From positions 4,816,876 to 4,880,875 of the forward strand of contig NC_020175.2 of NCBI RefSeq assembly GCF_000224145.3: a stretch of 64,000 nucleotides of DNA, read 5' to 3'. Position 1 is the stretch's first letter; each line of letters starts with the position of its first letter. The stretch is from Ciona intestinalis (taxonomy: Eukaryota > Chordata > Ascidiacea > Phlebobranchia > Cionidae). Below, in pieces: positions 35,063-49,762 of the stretch. A program made the translations under genes and the position numbers. Under the pieces are notes generated by a model. That model did no database searches and was not told the DNA's origin. It saw nothing but the letters and a program-made list of their open reading frames with translations.

Positions 35063-37822
35063 CATGTCCATTTTATATTGGCTTGGTCGTTGTAACGTTG
35101 TATTCTTGGTACGTTGTATGTATGTCAATATGCTTGAGAAGGTATCGATAGCTGCTTGGTATTTTCGCATCATCATGTAAGCAAAACCAACATAATAATA
35201 TGTTGTGATCTGACACTCAGGCACACGGGAATACACAGTACTCTGTATAATGGAAGTTGGGTTAGAGTGTTGTGATTGCCTGTTTAGTAGTTTTCTCCTA
35301 CCAAAGAGTATGTTAAAAATATTTAATAGCATAAAACAACTTCAAAAATTCAAAATATGTGGTGAATACAATGTACTTTTACTTCTTGTTTGTATAAACA
35401 GCTAACAGCTGGGTAAAGGGTGATTTAAAACTAAATTTCTCTAATAAATTATGTAACAGTAATATCTCACCCGCTTAGTAATATTAATATTCTCCAAAAC
35501 AGACAACGCGTGTTGGTAATCTCCCAACAAACTATGAAGTCTCAATAAACCAATAAGACTGAAATATCCGAGCATCTTGTAAAGTGAACACCCACCAAAC
35601 ATACCTGCGTATAAGATGCAACAATTATAAAAAAACTTTATTTGATTGATATTAAGCCAGGCATAGATGGGTTGGCAGGGTAGACAAACCTGCCCACCGA
35701 ATTTTTTTACACTGCACTAATCAGTAAACATTAAATGAATTAAGTTCGTTTAGTTCACTTTTTTTTTATATATAACTATCCCTGCCTCCCCTACATTTTA
35801 AAAAGTTTGACGCCTATGATATCAGGCACTAGAGTAACTATATAATATTGATAATTTAATAACTACTAACTATTTTTAAGTTTAGGAAGTATAATTTAAA
35901 CATACCGGCAACATTAGCAATGGAGTCTTGATCTAAACCATCATTATACGCTTGTAGTTGTTCGTTTATCTTAGATTTATCAACGAGTGAATGAAGAACA
36001 TTCAACACACTATGTATGTTCCATATCTGTGTGTTTCAAATATAGGCTTGGTAAACCAGTGTAGAAAATATTAATAAAAAAAAAAAAAAAATCTGGGGCG
36101 ACATTTCTAAAATGCAGCTACACTCATAGGATAATGGGCCAATTCCTAATCTAAATCAAATGTCACATAGCGTACCATGCTATAGAACCTCACCCATATA
36201 TAACATAACCATACCCTCCATCTTACCTTAGGATTACTCCTCAATATATCGATCTCATCTTCAGTTTCTTGCTAAGTTTGCATCGATATTGAGAAAGGCT
36301 NNNNNNNNNNNNNNNNNNNNNNNNNNNNNNNNNNNNNNNNNNNNNNNNNNAAGGAACTGGACCGTCGGCATCTAAATAAAGGTTACATTTATGAACCCAT
36401 ACTTATTAGGAATTTTACAGATTAATGTGGTAAATCGCAATATATATACTTTAGATCTGCTTGTTTGTTTAAACACTTAACATTAAAGTAAAACTGGGTT
36501 CCTAAAACGTTTGATGTTACCCCTGTTCCAGGTAATCTCATACACCCCCCACATTTTTTACATCTATGTCCCTAACTTGTATATAAAACACCACTTACTC
36601 AATATATAGTTGAACAAATCACAATAGTTGTAATACGACTTGAACCTTTGCTCCTGTGTTGGCCCACTCTGTATCCTCGCATATATATGTCGGTAATATA
36701 ACTCCTTATACATGATCATGAACAAGGCATCTGGATGGAACAATAACCTAATAACTTGTATTACAAACCCAAGGCTAAGTCTTTATAATATGGCGGTTTC
36801 TAAGAAGATCTTATGTAAATATCATATAAACATACCATTATACCAATACAGATTTTGTCAATTGGTATTTAAATAACTGATTGAAACAAAATATAATGTG
36901 CAAATTTGTGTGTGCATAATCAAAATGTATAGGAAATCCTGTATATAAATGCTGACCAGCATACACGTGATTACATGTTAATACATACCGTTTCCCACAA
37001 TATGCATGATTGACTCAGCTTCTGGCCACGGTTCACTTGAGTAATATTTCTCAGTTAAATGATTCCATCTGTTCAATATAAACGTTTATCTGTTTGATCA
37101 TGATATACCATTATTAACAAAACAAATTTAAACAATAGCTAAACCGATTTACTAGGTCAGATCAAGATCACTGCATATTTAAAAAAATACTACAAATAAC
37201 ATATGTGTAGTTTTGTATGCTACGTCACACAAATTGAATGAGCTTTTGATTTTAAAGAAAACTTGTAAGTTCTTATATTAACATAAGACAAAACATAGGA
37301 ATTTAATATTAACCCCACACCACACACCCATTCTCGTAGTAATTCTCAATCTCGTAAGTGTTTTGGTCGTTAAGGGCCTTCTGAAAATATTGCAAATATT
37401 TCTGCACGGGTTGTGGCATTGATTGCCGATGACGTTCGTATTCAAGATCTAAGTTTGGATCCCCCGTGTGGCCTTGTTCATGGCTTTCCTCTTCATACTG
37501 CAGAGGTTTAATATAGGTTACTATCATTTATCTTGTCACCTTATTATAACTTAACAGTGTGCATGAGGGGTATGAATACACCATGTGTCTGGTGTATAAA
37601 AAGTCACACATGTGGGCTAACAAGCACATATGGTGCATAACATACACCTCATGCTACTGTCAAAACATGGGGTCGTCTTATACAACGAACGTATTCATAC
37701 ATCTCAGGCTTACTGTCATGCATAGCATACACAGTTTAGAAAACACATGTTTTAATACACAAAGCAATAAACCATTAGATTCTCACCAGTTCCACATTAT
37801 ATTCTGCTTCTTCCTGAAACAT
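35063..37822 (-). CDS. EIF3L: eIF3 subunit L, N-terminal half (3' exons missing at gap)
   Basis: eIF3l is a PCI-domain subunit of the eIF3 translation-initiation complex. Exons include 37787-37822 ([12 protein letters not shown]), 37328-37497 ([20 protein letters not shown]), about 36992-37070 ([19 protein letters not shown]), about 36600-36735 ([17 protein letters not shown]), a pair around the 36301-36350 gap ([18 protein letters not shown]), about 35905-36029 ([16 protein letters not shown]), about 35470-35605 ([20 protein letters not shown]) and 35063-35297 ([20 protein letters not shown]). All are close to human eIF3l in order. The model stops at a good donor at 35063, leaving about 200-250 residues absent; only 66 bases separate it from the 500-N gap. 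Next to the 50-N gap, at about 36270-36290, the frame shifts by one base. The N-terminus is shorter than in human, so the ATG at 37822 is plausible but not certain. Confidence 0.9.
36301..36350. other. Assembly gap (50 N) inside an EIF3L exon
   Basis: Fifty N between ADGPVPL-coding sequence and the SQYRCK-coding sequence of eIF3l. The adjacent coding sequence has a one-base frame error. Confidence 0.95.
37555..37725. repeat. Family A units in inverted arrangement
   Basis: A reverse unit (GTATGAATACACCATGTGTC, TGGTGTATAAAAAGTC) is followed by a forward unit (ACACCTCATGCTACTGTC, ACATGGGGTCGTCTTATACA). It lies in the first intron of EIF3L. Confidence 0.7.
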
Positions 37823-38590
37823 TATTTACATCCAAGATACGTCACGGTTGTGTTTGTTAACAACGTTAAAAATACAAACACAATATTTCGTACACGTCTG
37901 CTGAAAATAGGTTGATAAACAAACTGCTTTAATGCTATATTTACGTTTAAATTAAGTTATAACAACAAATAAAACACGTGTTTATTATAAGAACTGACAC
38001 ACGGATTTTGCGGAAAAGTACGAATACGAAACACGGAAATTATCTTTTCCGCAAAAAAACATAAAAAAATGTTGTTTCATATAAATTGGTTCGTTTTTTA
38101 CACCTGTTTTAAATTTTGTTGACAAAAAATCAATGAAATGCAGGGTTTTACTTATACCAAATTTATCTAGGATAAAACGCACGCAGATCCGTATATCACG
38201 CTGTGCTGTACAAAGTACCAGCTGTATAGGATTTATACGTGTAGTATTTTGGTGAAGACGTTTTAAGTTTATGTTGAACTAGGAAATGTGAGAGGCTGCG
38301 TTATATGAGTATAGAAAGCAATACTCTTAACTGTATACCAAGCAATGCTCGCATAATATCAAATACGTTTTTGAATCGTCATGCCATATTAACTCTCAAT
38401 TCCACAGAACTATAATGACTCCGCATAAAATTAGGAAGAGAAAAAGGCAAATTTTAATGCTTGAGTAAACATCAGCGTGACATATTTTGAAGACCACACA
38501 CAAGAAGATTTTAAACACACGGGTTTTATCGATCTTTCGTCGTATTTATAACACTGGAAACTGGTTGGATCGGATATCATTCGTGTGAAA
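37823..38590. other. Divergent intergenic region, EIF3L and HMBS
   Basis: The two start codons point away from each other about 770 bases apart, so promoters for both genes should lie here. No coding exon was seen and no regulatory motif is distinctive enough to call. Confidence 0.5.
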
Positions 38591-41500
38591 ATGGGAGACA
38601 ACAACATACTTCGTGTGGGGACAAGGAAAAGTGAGGTAAGAAGTAAAACAAAATGTTGGTTTCCATTTTTAAAGAATAATCTGATTGTATATCTGAATGT
38701 ATAACGAAGGCGATATTATACCTCAGTGACATTCTAACTTGTAACATATATATATAAATATATATCATTTTATTAACATTGTTAATGGTCCACTATATAA
38801 ACAAAAATGTTTATTTTTGACAAAAATCATTAAAAAAGGTAAAAATATAATCTCCCCACAAAAAGCAAACAATCTAGGCGCTTGTTGTGTTGTATGTTGT
38901 GTAAATCATTGAGACATAACTTGTTTAATAACCAAAAGATTTTTAAACTAATTATTTGATTAATGTCTTATTATTTTGTAACGATAAACAAATTTTCTTC
39001 CAGTTAGCCATGGTACAAACGAACTGGGTTGTCAATCAACTAAAGTCATTGAACAAGTCGTTGGAAGTTGAGATTGGTAATTATGATGTCATAGTCATTT
39101 ATGTGTGGTCCGTAATTAAACCGTTTTAGTAAAATTTATAATTGCGATGTAATAATGAATAATTGTTGGGTGTGTTATTTTGCTATTAGATTTTAGATGA
39201 ATTAGTATTACATATTAGAAGACTTTATTTGAAATTATGAAATATATATATAATATTAAAAATCGAATAAATTATTTTTTGGTCATTTATTGCACTGGTA
39301 AAAATAAGTTGAATAGGATGCTATAACTTCTTTTCATTCTTTATTCCCTTGGTAACAGTTTATAAAAATGACATTTCCTTGCTTTATATTCCAGTTCAAA
39401 TGGCAACAATTGGTGACAAAATATTGGACAAGTCACTTTCTAAGGTGAGACTCTCTTATATATGTTCATAATTTAGCAGTTTTTAACGAGTTTTTTACAG
39501 ACTGGTGAGAAAAGTTTGTTCACCAAGGAATTAGAAGATGCTTTGATTGCAAACCAAGTTGATCTTGTTGTGAATTCATTGAAAGATATGCCGTCAACAC
39601 TTCCACCAAATCTTACAATATCTGCCGTGTCCAGGTGAGATGGAATGAAGTAATGTTGCTAAATGGGTTATTCTGTTGCACAAAAGTGATTTAAGTATCA
39701 TAGGTGTAATGTTAGAGGTAATGTCACACCAAGTTTTGAAACAAGGGTTACATCATATATTTTAGCTACCTAGTTTGAGGGATCAACAGCTTTTTCCAGG
39801 TGTTAGGTGTCACTACAAATAAGCAGAGCCAAAGTATATTTTAGTTACCTCATGAATCAGAAAGGTTTCCTATGTTTGATAAGTGAGTGTAACTGCATTT
39901 AAGCAATATCACCCCAGATTTTGTTTAAGTTGAAAAAAATATAATATTTATATATGAACAATGTAGTAGTTTCATTTCTTAAATATTTTCCAACAGACGT
40001 GAAGACCCACGTGATGCTGTGATTATGCATCCGGATAATGTTGGGAAGAGATTGGAAGATCTTCCTCCTGGGAGGTTGGTGTTGATTCATATACAACGTA
40101 TATAATATATTTAGTAACAATTAATAGAATAAAAATCTCCTAATTATAAAAACGAATTTTCACATTATTGTATGCTATATGGTTGAGGACGAGGTCCTTG
40201 TTGAGGACCTAGGATTTAGGCCAGATTTTGCCCCTATACCTGCCCCCCTTGAGTTTAAAAGTTTGGTGCAATGGAAATGGCTACCTAGTTCGGCCACATA
40301 TTAAAAGTTTCAGTAACAAATACCATTTCCTTACCAATTTTTATAATTGTATAAACATCCAACTAATTTGTTAATTAAGGAAACACCAATTTGTTATCAT
40401 TTTAATTAATTGTTAGTTACACAGATGCTATTATAATTACCTCCAAACCAGTCATCCAATTCTTACAATAGCTTAAACCTTTAGTTATTATAATAACCTT
40501 TAGTTATTATATCCTGGTACATAATAGTGGCGTTGAGTCTCACATGTAATAGTTTATAATGATGCTTTACCACATACCTAATCAATCCACTGCTCCCTAG
40601 TATTGTTGGCACAAGTTCATTGCGAAGAGTCGCGCAATTAAAGAAGTTGTTTCCTGATCTCAAGTTTAAAAGCATTGTGAGTTATTACATCATATTTTAA
40701 TGATATCATATTTTTAAAAACATAACCATTCAATGAAATTATCTTACTTTCTTTTTAATAACATCACAATGATTTTAATAATATTAGTTTTATGACACAA
40801 TCATATTATTAATAACATTATCATATTTTAATGACTTCATCAATAATGACATACAGCGAGGAAACTTAAACACGAGGCTTCGTAAACTTGACGATGCCAG
40901 TAATTTCTCAGCGATTATTCTCGCGGTGGCTGGTGTTAAGAGGATGGGATGGAATGCGAGGATCTCTTACACACTTACTGTGAGCATTTACATTATTATA
41001 TTGGAATGCTTCATTATAAACTGTTCTATTTTACATGGGTGAGATTTTACAGTAAGGCACGCTATGAAACCTGAGATTCAGGCCAGAACTGTTCCATTAC
41101 CCCAACGTTCTATATGCACGACGTTATATTCTATATGAGTGAAGTCCTACAGAGTGACATGTAATGGGACATGAGATTCAGGCAGAAGTTAGCTCACTAA
41201 CTCAAGACTATCTTGTGCCACTTCCCGGTTACTTATGTTAACTATTAACTTATCATTGATGGAGTTAAATATTAAAAGAAGGAAAATATTTGTAACAATG
41301 TTTGTTTATTGTTAAAGTTGTAACAGGTTTGGCTCCTGAAATTAAAAGTGGAGTTGAACTACTTGAAAATTCATTTTACATATGTTGTAAATTATTGAAC
41401 ACTTTTGCCACCCACAGTTTAAAGTTATACAAAATTTATTACAATTTTGTGATCTGTTTTTTTTTTGGAAATTAAAATTTCCACTTTATTTATTACTCAT

Positions 41501-42844
41501 GATGTCATTATAGACCGATGAATGCTTGTACGCGATTGGTCAAGGAGCACTTGGGATCGAAACAAGAGCTGATGATATGAAAAGTATAAAGTTGGTGTCG
41601 CAACTTCACGATAAAGATACTGTGATAAGAACAGTGGCTGAGAGAGCTTTCCTAAAAACATTGGTCTGTATATACCTTGTGTTAGTGGTTATATAAAATC
41701 CATGTGTTACAACTTGACAGCGAACATAAGGTGTATGAATACACCATGTGTGTCTGGTGTATAAGAAGGCACCCATGTTATAACTTGACAGTGAGTATGA
41801 GGTGTATGAATACACCATGTGTGTCTGGTGTATAAGAAGACACCCATAAAATATCTTGACATTAAGCTTGAGGTATATACACTTAACATAAACACCATCA
41901 TTCACAGGGAGGGGGGTGTTCGGTTCCACAAGCAGTTCATTCATGGATAATTGAAGATGAGGTTCGTGATTATTTAATACCATATTATGATGGTTGTTTA
42001 TGTAGTAAAATCTGGTAATTGGTAAAAAACATTTTATTCCCCCCTGTTTTAAAAGTTTATTTACTTCTCACCCCAAATGCCCCAACATCACACATTTACA
42101 CTTAAGGTGGTTGTACTGGTGGTTGTACACAGTATTCGGAATTCCTCCGCTTTGTCTATTTTGTCAGGATTTCGCTGCCGCATGCGGAACTCGGTAATGG
42201 GTTTGCATACGACGTAGCACACCGGAGATAATGTGTACACTGTAAAGCCACCTTTATGGTAATTAGACATATGTATCTTGTTCATCCAACCTTAACATCC
42301 CAGCTCTACATGAGAGGCGCGGTGTTCAACCTTGATGGTTCCAAGTCACTTTACGAAACGATGCAAACATCTCTGTTTGTCAACGAAGATGACAAGAAAC
42401 TGGTGACATTTTTACTTGATTTTTTATTGACTTGTTTATATAAACTTTATTATTAGAAACTTGTAAAAAAATCCCATTTTTTACATGTTTTTTTTAGTTT
42501 AACATTGACATAATATAAAGTAGCAAAGATCAAGTTAATTAAATAAAACAACAGAGGGAATTTGCAGCAAAATATCTTTCAATAAAAACATGCAAGGAGA
42601 AAAAACCACTTGTGGAAAATTGTCAATAACATTTAACATTAAACAGATGGAGCCAGTAGACTTGGATAGTTGTTGTGAGTTTGCGAGCATAACAACCAGC
42701 CATAAATTCATCAACCCCATGTTATTAAAAGCATCCGGACATCTGGGGAGGGATCTCGCTTTGCTTCTTCTTCAACGAGGAGCAACTGCTATTCTTGATG
42801 AAGCTCGCGAGCAGAATTTGCTGCGTGTTGATGATGTTGTGTGA
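38591..42844 (+). CDS. HMBS: Hydroxymethylbilane synthase (porphobilinogen deaminase)
   Basis: Joins four porphobilinogens into hydroxymethylbilane, the third step of cytosolic heme synthesis. About eleven exons from ATG at 38591 to TGA at 42842-42844 give about 350 residues. The order matches human [20 protein letters not shown] at the start; [34 protein letters not shown], which carries the catalytic Asp; [66 protein letters not shown] with the Cys that holds the dipyrromethane cofactor; [13 protein letters not shown]; and a C-terminal domain ending LLRVDDVV. Key residues appear intact. Exons: 38591-38635, about 39004-39078, 39394-39446, 39501-39635, 39997-40075, 40602-40677, 40857-40980, 41513-41664, 41909-41961, 42303-42403 and 42648-42844. 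Edges other than the first and last are within a few bases. Confidence 0.95.
41700..41860 (-). repeat. 71-bp tandem repeat array (family A), two units
   Basis: AACTTGACAG recurs at 41711 and AACTTGACA at 41782, a period of 71. Each unit carries GGTGTATGAATACACC, then ATGTGTGTCTGGTGTATAAG and CACCCATGTTATAAC. This is the reverse complement of the array at 13362, here in an HMBS intron. Confidence 0.9.
42105..42253. mobile_element. 149-bp MITE, PIF/Harbinger-like
   Basis: The ends are AGGTGGTTGTAC and, inverted, AGGTGGCTTTACAGTGTAC. The element is flanked by TTA on both sides (42102-42104 and 42254-42256), the 3-bp duplication typical of PIF/Harbinger. The interior is GC-richer than its surroundings and has no transposase. 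It lies in an HMBS intron about 50 bases before exon 10. Confidence 0.65.
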
Positions 42845-42911
42845 TGTCATAATTATGCCATGTGATGTCATAATGGTGTCATAATGATATCCATTGTCAT
42901 ATTATTTAGAC

Positions 42912-43070
42912 CAGGGCTTCTTAAACATTTATTCTCGCGACCCTTTTTAAATTCATTAAACTTTCCGCTGCCATTCACAATTAATACAATAATAAATACT
43001 TTGTGTATAATTTGTAAACTATCAGTGACCCTGAAAGTTCGTTACATGACCCCTAGTTTGGGAAGCCCTG
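42912..43070. mobile_element. 159-bp hAT-type MITE
   Basis: Starts CAGGGCTTCTTAAAC and ends GTTTGGGAAGCCCTG, the classic hAT end form. The flanking octamers ATTTAGAC (42904-42911) and ATTTAAAT (43071-43078) agree at six of eight positions, consistent with an older insertion. It lies just past the HMBS stop, probably in its 3' untranslated region. Confidence 0.75.
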
Positions 43071-43078
43071 ATTTAAAT

Positions 43079-44629
43079 GATTGTTTTGCACTTGTGTAAT
43101 AGTCTATTTCTATTTGAATATCATAACAGAGATTGATTTTTTTAAGCTGCTCCAAACAGGTTGTATGTATAAGATGTTATGTCAGTGTTTTTATAATGTC
43201 CTGATTATACCAAAACTGGGAGGGTAGTAATAATAATAACCATCACTTTGTTTGTATATAATATGCATTGTTTCATATACAATTGGATGCATTTTGGATT
43301 TTTCTACTTTTAAGTTAATTTTTGCAACAAACATTTTTATCATTCGTTGCATTTTGAGCCTGTATAAAAATGATATACCAGAAAACTAATTTGTCCCACA
43401 AAAAGTTACTGCTTTATTACTTGACGGTACTTTTATTCCTTTTATGTTAAACGAATTTACCTCATTTATCCTCGCATAGCCAAACAGATGGAATTTTCTC
43501 TATATTTTTTTTAATGTACGGCTGACCTATTAGACAAAGCTAAAATGGCTACAGGGTTAAAGGTACTGCTGTTAAGATATTTTGAACCTTAAACTTGTAT
43601 CATCTGGGTTATAAAGCAGACACTGCCATTTGGCCAACAATTTTTTACCAAAACACACTAAGTTGCAACATAGTGTAACTCCATGGGGAATTATTTCCTA
43701 AATTTTTAAATTTAGACAACCCATAGTACAGCAATTTCCGCCAAGTTTCCAGACATATACACCCACAATGTCTCATAGCCACGAGACTTTAACTTTTATT
43801 GTGTTGGGTGTAAGAACACATACCAACCACTGCACTTATCGCCAGTTTTGAACTACCTTTTTTCTCTACACATTTCAACCACATTGACTTTTTAAGTTAA
43901 AGACTTTATTTTCAAATATCCTCACATACAACAAGGCTTAGTATACGGTTTAAGCACTAAGTAACCACACGATAATAACAACCGCACAGGCCTTTTGCAA
44001 TTATCACATTAACTTTAATCAAGGATCAATTGGAGCAAGGACAGAAAAGTTAGAATATTTTGCACAAAAATTTACACAAGAGTATTCAGATTTTCACCTA
44101 GGGCAAAATTGACAATATTTAGCGCCCATGTGTTTTGTTATAGAAATGTCATATTAATTACGACCACTGATATAATGTGCATGGGATAAAACCTTCAAAT
44201 AAGTGGAATAACATAGAGTAACATTTGTATTGCTGCCATATTTCCTAGAACATGGTACAAAGTGTAAAAATGTACAATGAGAGTATGAAGCAAACCAGAT
44301 GTTTAATTTAGATTGAACATGGGAGTTTCGTGCATACCATGTTATACTGAACGCTTCAAATGTTAAACCACACTCTATATGTGGCTCAAGTTAAAATTGA
44401 TGAAGTATGATCATGTGTGAAGTTAATTAAAATCACCATCAACAGTTTGACTATCGTTGTCAAGCGCAAAGTGTGAAAACTAATAACAATAAATAGCATA
44501 TATATTATATTAATACGTCGGTTTTTGTTGATTCCAATGAAAGTAGGTAATTAAATGAATGTTGAATACTAATCTAAGCGACCGGGTTGAGGAATGACAC
44601 TGTGGTAATGCAACATAAGGACAACACAT
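43079..44629. other. Convergent 3' intergenic region, HMBS and RAB1
   Basis: Between two stop codons facing each other. It should hold the HMBS and RAB1 3' untranslated regions. No exon or RNA gene was recognised; composition is AT-rich. Confidence 0.5.
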
Positions 44630-47350
<2,721 letters not shown>

Positions 47351-49762
47351 CTCCTGATTTGCTTCCAACTCACTTTACAACAGACGTCTTAATATTTCGC
47401 GTAAAATAACAGCAGCAAAGTTAAATACAGAAGATAACAGTATCGCAATATACACAGATCAACTGGAAAACAATCATATATATATAAATGGTAAATTGGT
47501 GTTGAAGAAGAATGGATAAAGTTAGTGGTAGAGAGTCAGTAATTGGTTGTTGAGGTAATAGAATAGGTCAAGCCTGAAGTACATGCAAGTTAGCCTGGCA
47601 CGCCATACCATTTTCCATAAGGACCTCAAACATATACAATAAAATCTCACTGAAGAATCCAAACAAAGGTGAATGTAACTTAATTAAAATTGATCTTGCC
47701 AAAGTAAACAGGCAACCAGATATTAAAACAAATATGAAATATCCTACATTCATTCCACTTGGATAAAGTTATTGTTTTGAGTTTATATAGCCTACTCAAT
47801 TTTATTACTATAGAGGACAACTCGTTGCGACATAGAAATATAGAATAAATGCTTTTGACATCACATTCACAAACAAGTTAAAAACAACCATTATTATTGT
47901 TAAGCTTTGTTTTGCTAAAGTTGTGAAATCTCAATCACTCTTTATTAGGAAGATATTCTGAAGATATGTTTGTTGCTTGTAAGCTTTTTACAGCATTGTA
48001 TTGACAATGAACAAACTTCAATACTGAGAGATGTTACATGAATAATCATTAAAGCAGCTCAAAGATAAAACATGCATATTCTTCATAAAGTTGATTTTTA
48101 GCGATTGCTCAACTATATCTCTAGCACCAATTAAAGTCAACCATTCAGAGATAATCCAATGTACAAGACAACATTCCTTATTACCTATCCCATAACTTTT
48201 CGGAGAAATAACGATTCCCATTGTATAGATATATCATTTGAAATATGACATTACACAGAATGGACGCCATGGAATATGTTAGGGTTATAGCCAGGATTTA
48301 CTGGTTAGGTTTTTGATATTTTAATTGGTTAATCAGATTTGTAAAGTACGTATACAACTTTAGCTTGCATATTATCATGTAATTTAAAGATTTGTACATA
48401 GAATAGTGTTGCAAATATACTGTGGCTGAGTGCTGTCACTATATTTAGGCACTATGAGCTTATGCCTATATAAATAAGCAGAACATATGTTTCACTTTAT
48501 ACATTACGGTTTATTTTTAGGAAGATTTTGCTGTTTTCATAAGCATAACACAACACACACTATTAAGGCCTGACGTAAAATCAAATTACCACAAAATAAA
48601 GGTTGGAAAACTATGATTTAGAGTACTTTCTTTTGTTAAAACATAAGTAAACACACCTATACCTTAACAAGTCCACTAAAAATGGGCGTTGGCGTACATT
48701 TATAAGCTAATAACAATCTCACTCGGTCAAAAACAAACAAAAACAACTGATACTATCTCCTCACGTCAATATATTGTCAATAAATTGTTTTGTTTTCGTA
48801 TTTTTATCGAACTTGGAACATAAAGAGATTGGGATTAGACATCAGCAGTTTACTTGATGACGTCACTCAAAAGACGTGGCATGATTTGCTTGTCCCCAGT
48901 CACGTGAATAGACTACAAACAGCCATGATTTTTATCGTTTCAGTTAAAACAAGAGAGTAAGGTCCATTATAAACTGCGATGTGTGCACCTTTTCAAGATT
49001 AAAATGATCGAACATTGCGATAATCGGCGTTAAAACGCGAATTTAGACTTAGAAAATAAAATTTCTTTAAGCACAATGTGTATTTATTCACCTTATTTTT
49101 ACTGTTGAGGTATAGCATGGCTATCTTCTCATCCAACAGATACACATGATGTATTCATAAAATATCTTACTAGTTTTAAAACTGTGCTATCTTAAACTAA
49201 GTGTTATGCTGTATGAAACAATACACACTTTATCAAACAATTTTGCTTAAACATCTGATTGCATATTGCACATGAAAAATGATTGCACTAATTAGTATAA
49301 CAATTTACGGTAAAAAAGTGTACATGATTGAATCATGAAATATTGTTAAGTTATTTCAAACACAAACCTTAAGAGGTAAAATACAAAGCCCAAACAATTT
49401 TGTGATAAATTAACTTGTCATAACTGGAACTTATTACTAATCTTAATTATATGACATTAGCATGACAAAAGACTATTCAAACAAACCAACTGTGTGTTGG
49501 ATATTAACATGTTGAACAAACCAAGCTTAAATGAACAAATAGAGAATTTGTAAGTTACATTATGTTGTTTTCAGAACATTAGCATAATGCAAGAATATAA
49601 TAATTAAATGAAAGAAAGTTGCAGCAGTTTATAAACAGTTAAATTGCCCACACACTTCCCGCCACTGTACTCAACTTTTCCAGCATCCATTAAAATCATA
49701 CATAGATTTAACCCAGTGTTCATATACCACCAACACCTCTATAACCCATTACATGATTATTA
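47351..49762. other. Intergenic region, RAB1 promoter side and ALDH8A1 3' side
   Basis: About 2.4 kb without a supported exon. It should contain the RAB1 promoter and possibly a 5' intron, and the ALDH8A1 3' untranslated region. A CRE/E-box cluster at 48858-48907 is listed separately. Confidence 0.5.
48858..48907 (-). promoter_or_regulatory. CRE plus E-box cluster, possible RAB1 promoter
   Basis: A perfect CRE palindrome TGACGTCA (48858-48865) lies 33 bases from GTCACGTGA (48899-48907), in a locally GC-richer segment about 1.5 kb upstream of the RAB1 start codon. The site match is exact; the link to RAB1 is inference and would need a 5' untranslated intron. Confidence 0.3.

Noticed and set aside
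34352-35095. Long open frames across 34497-34996
   Set aside because: They consist of N bases in the assembly gap.
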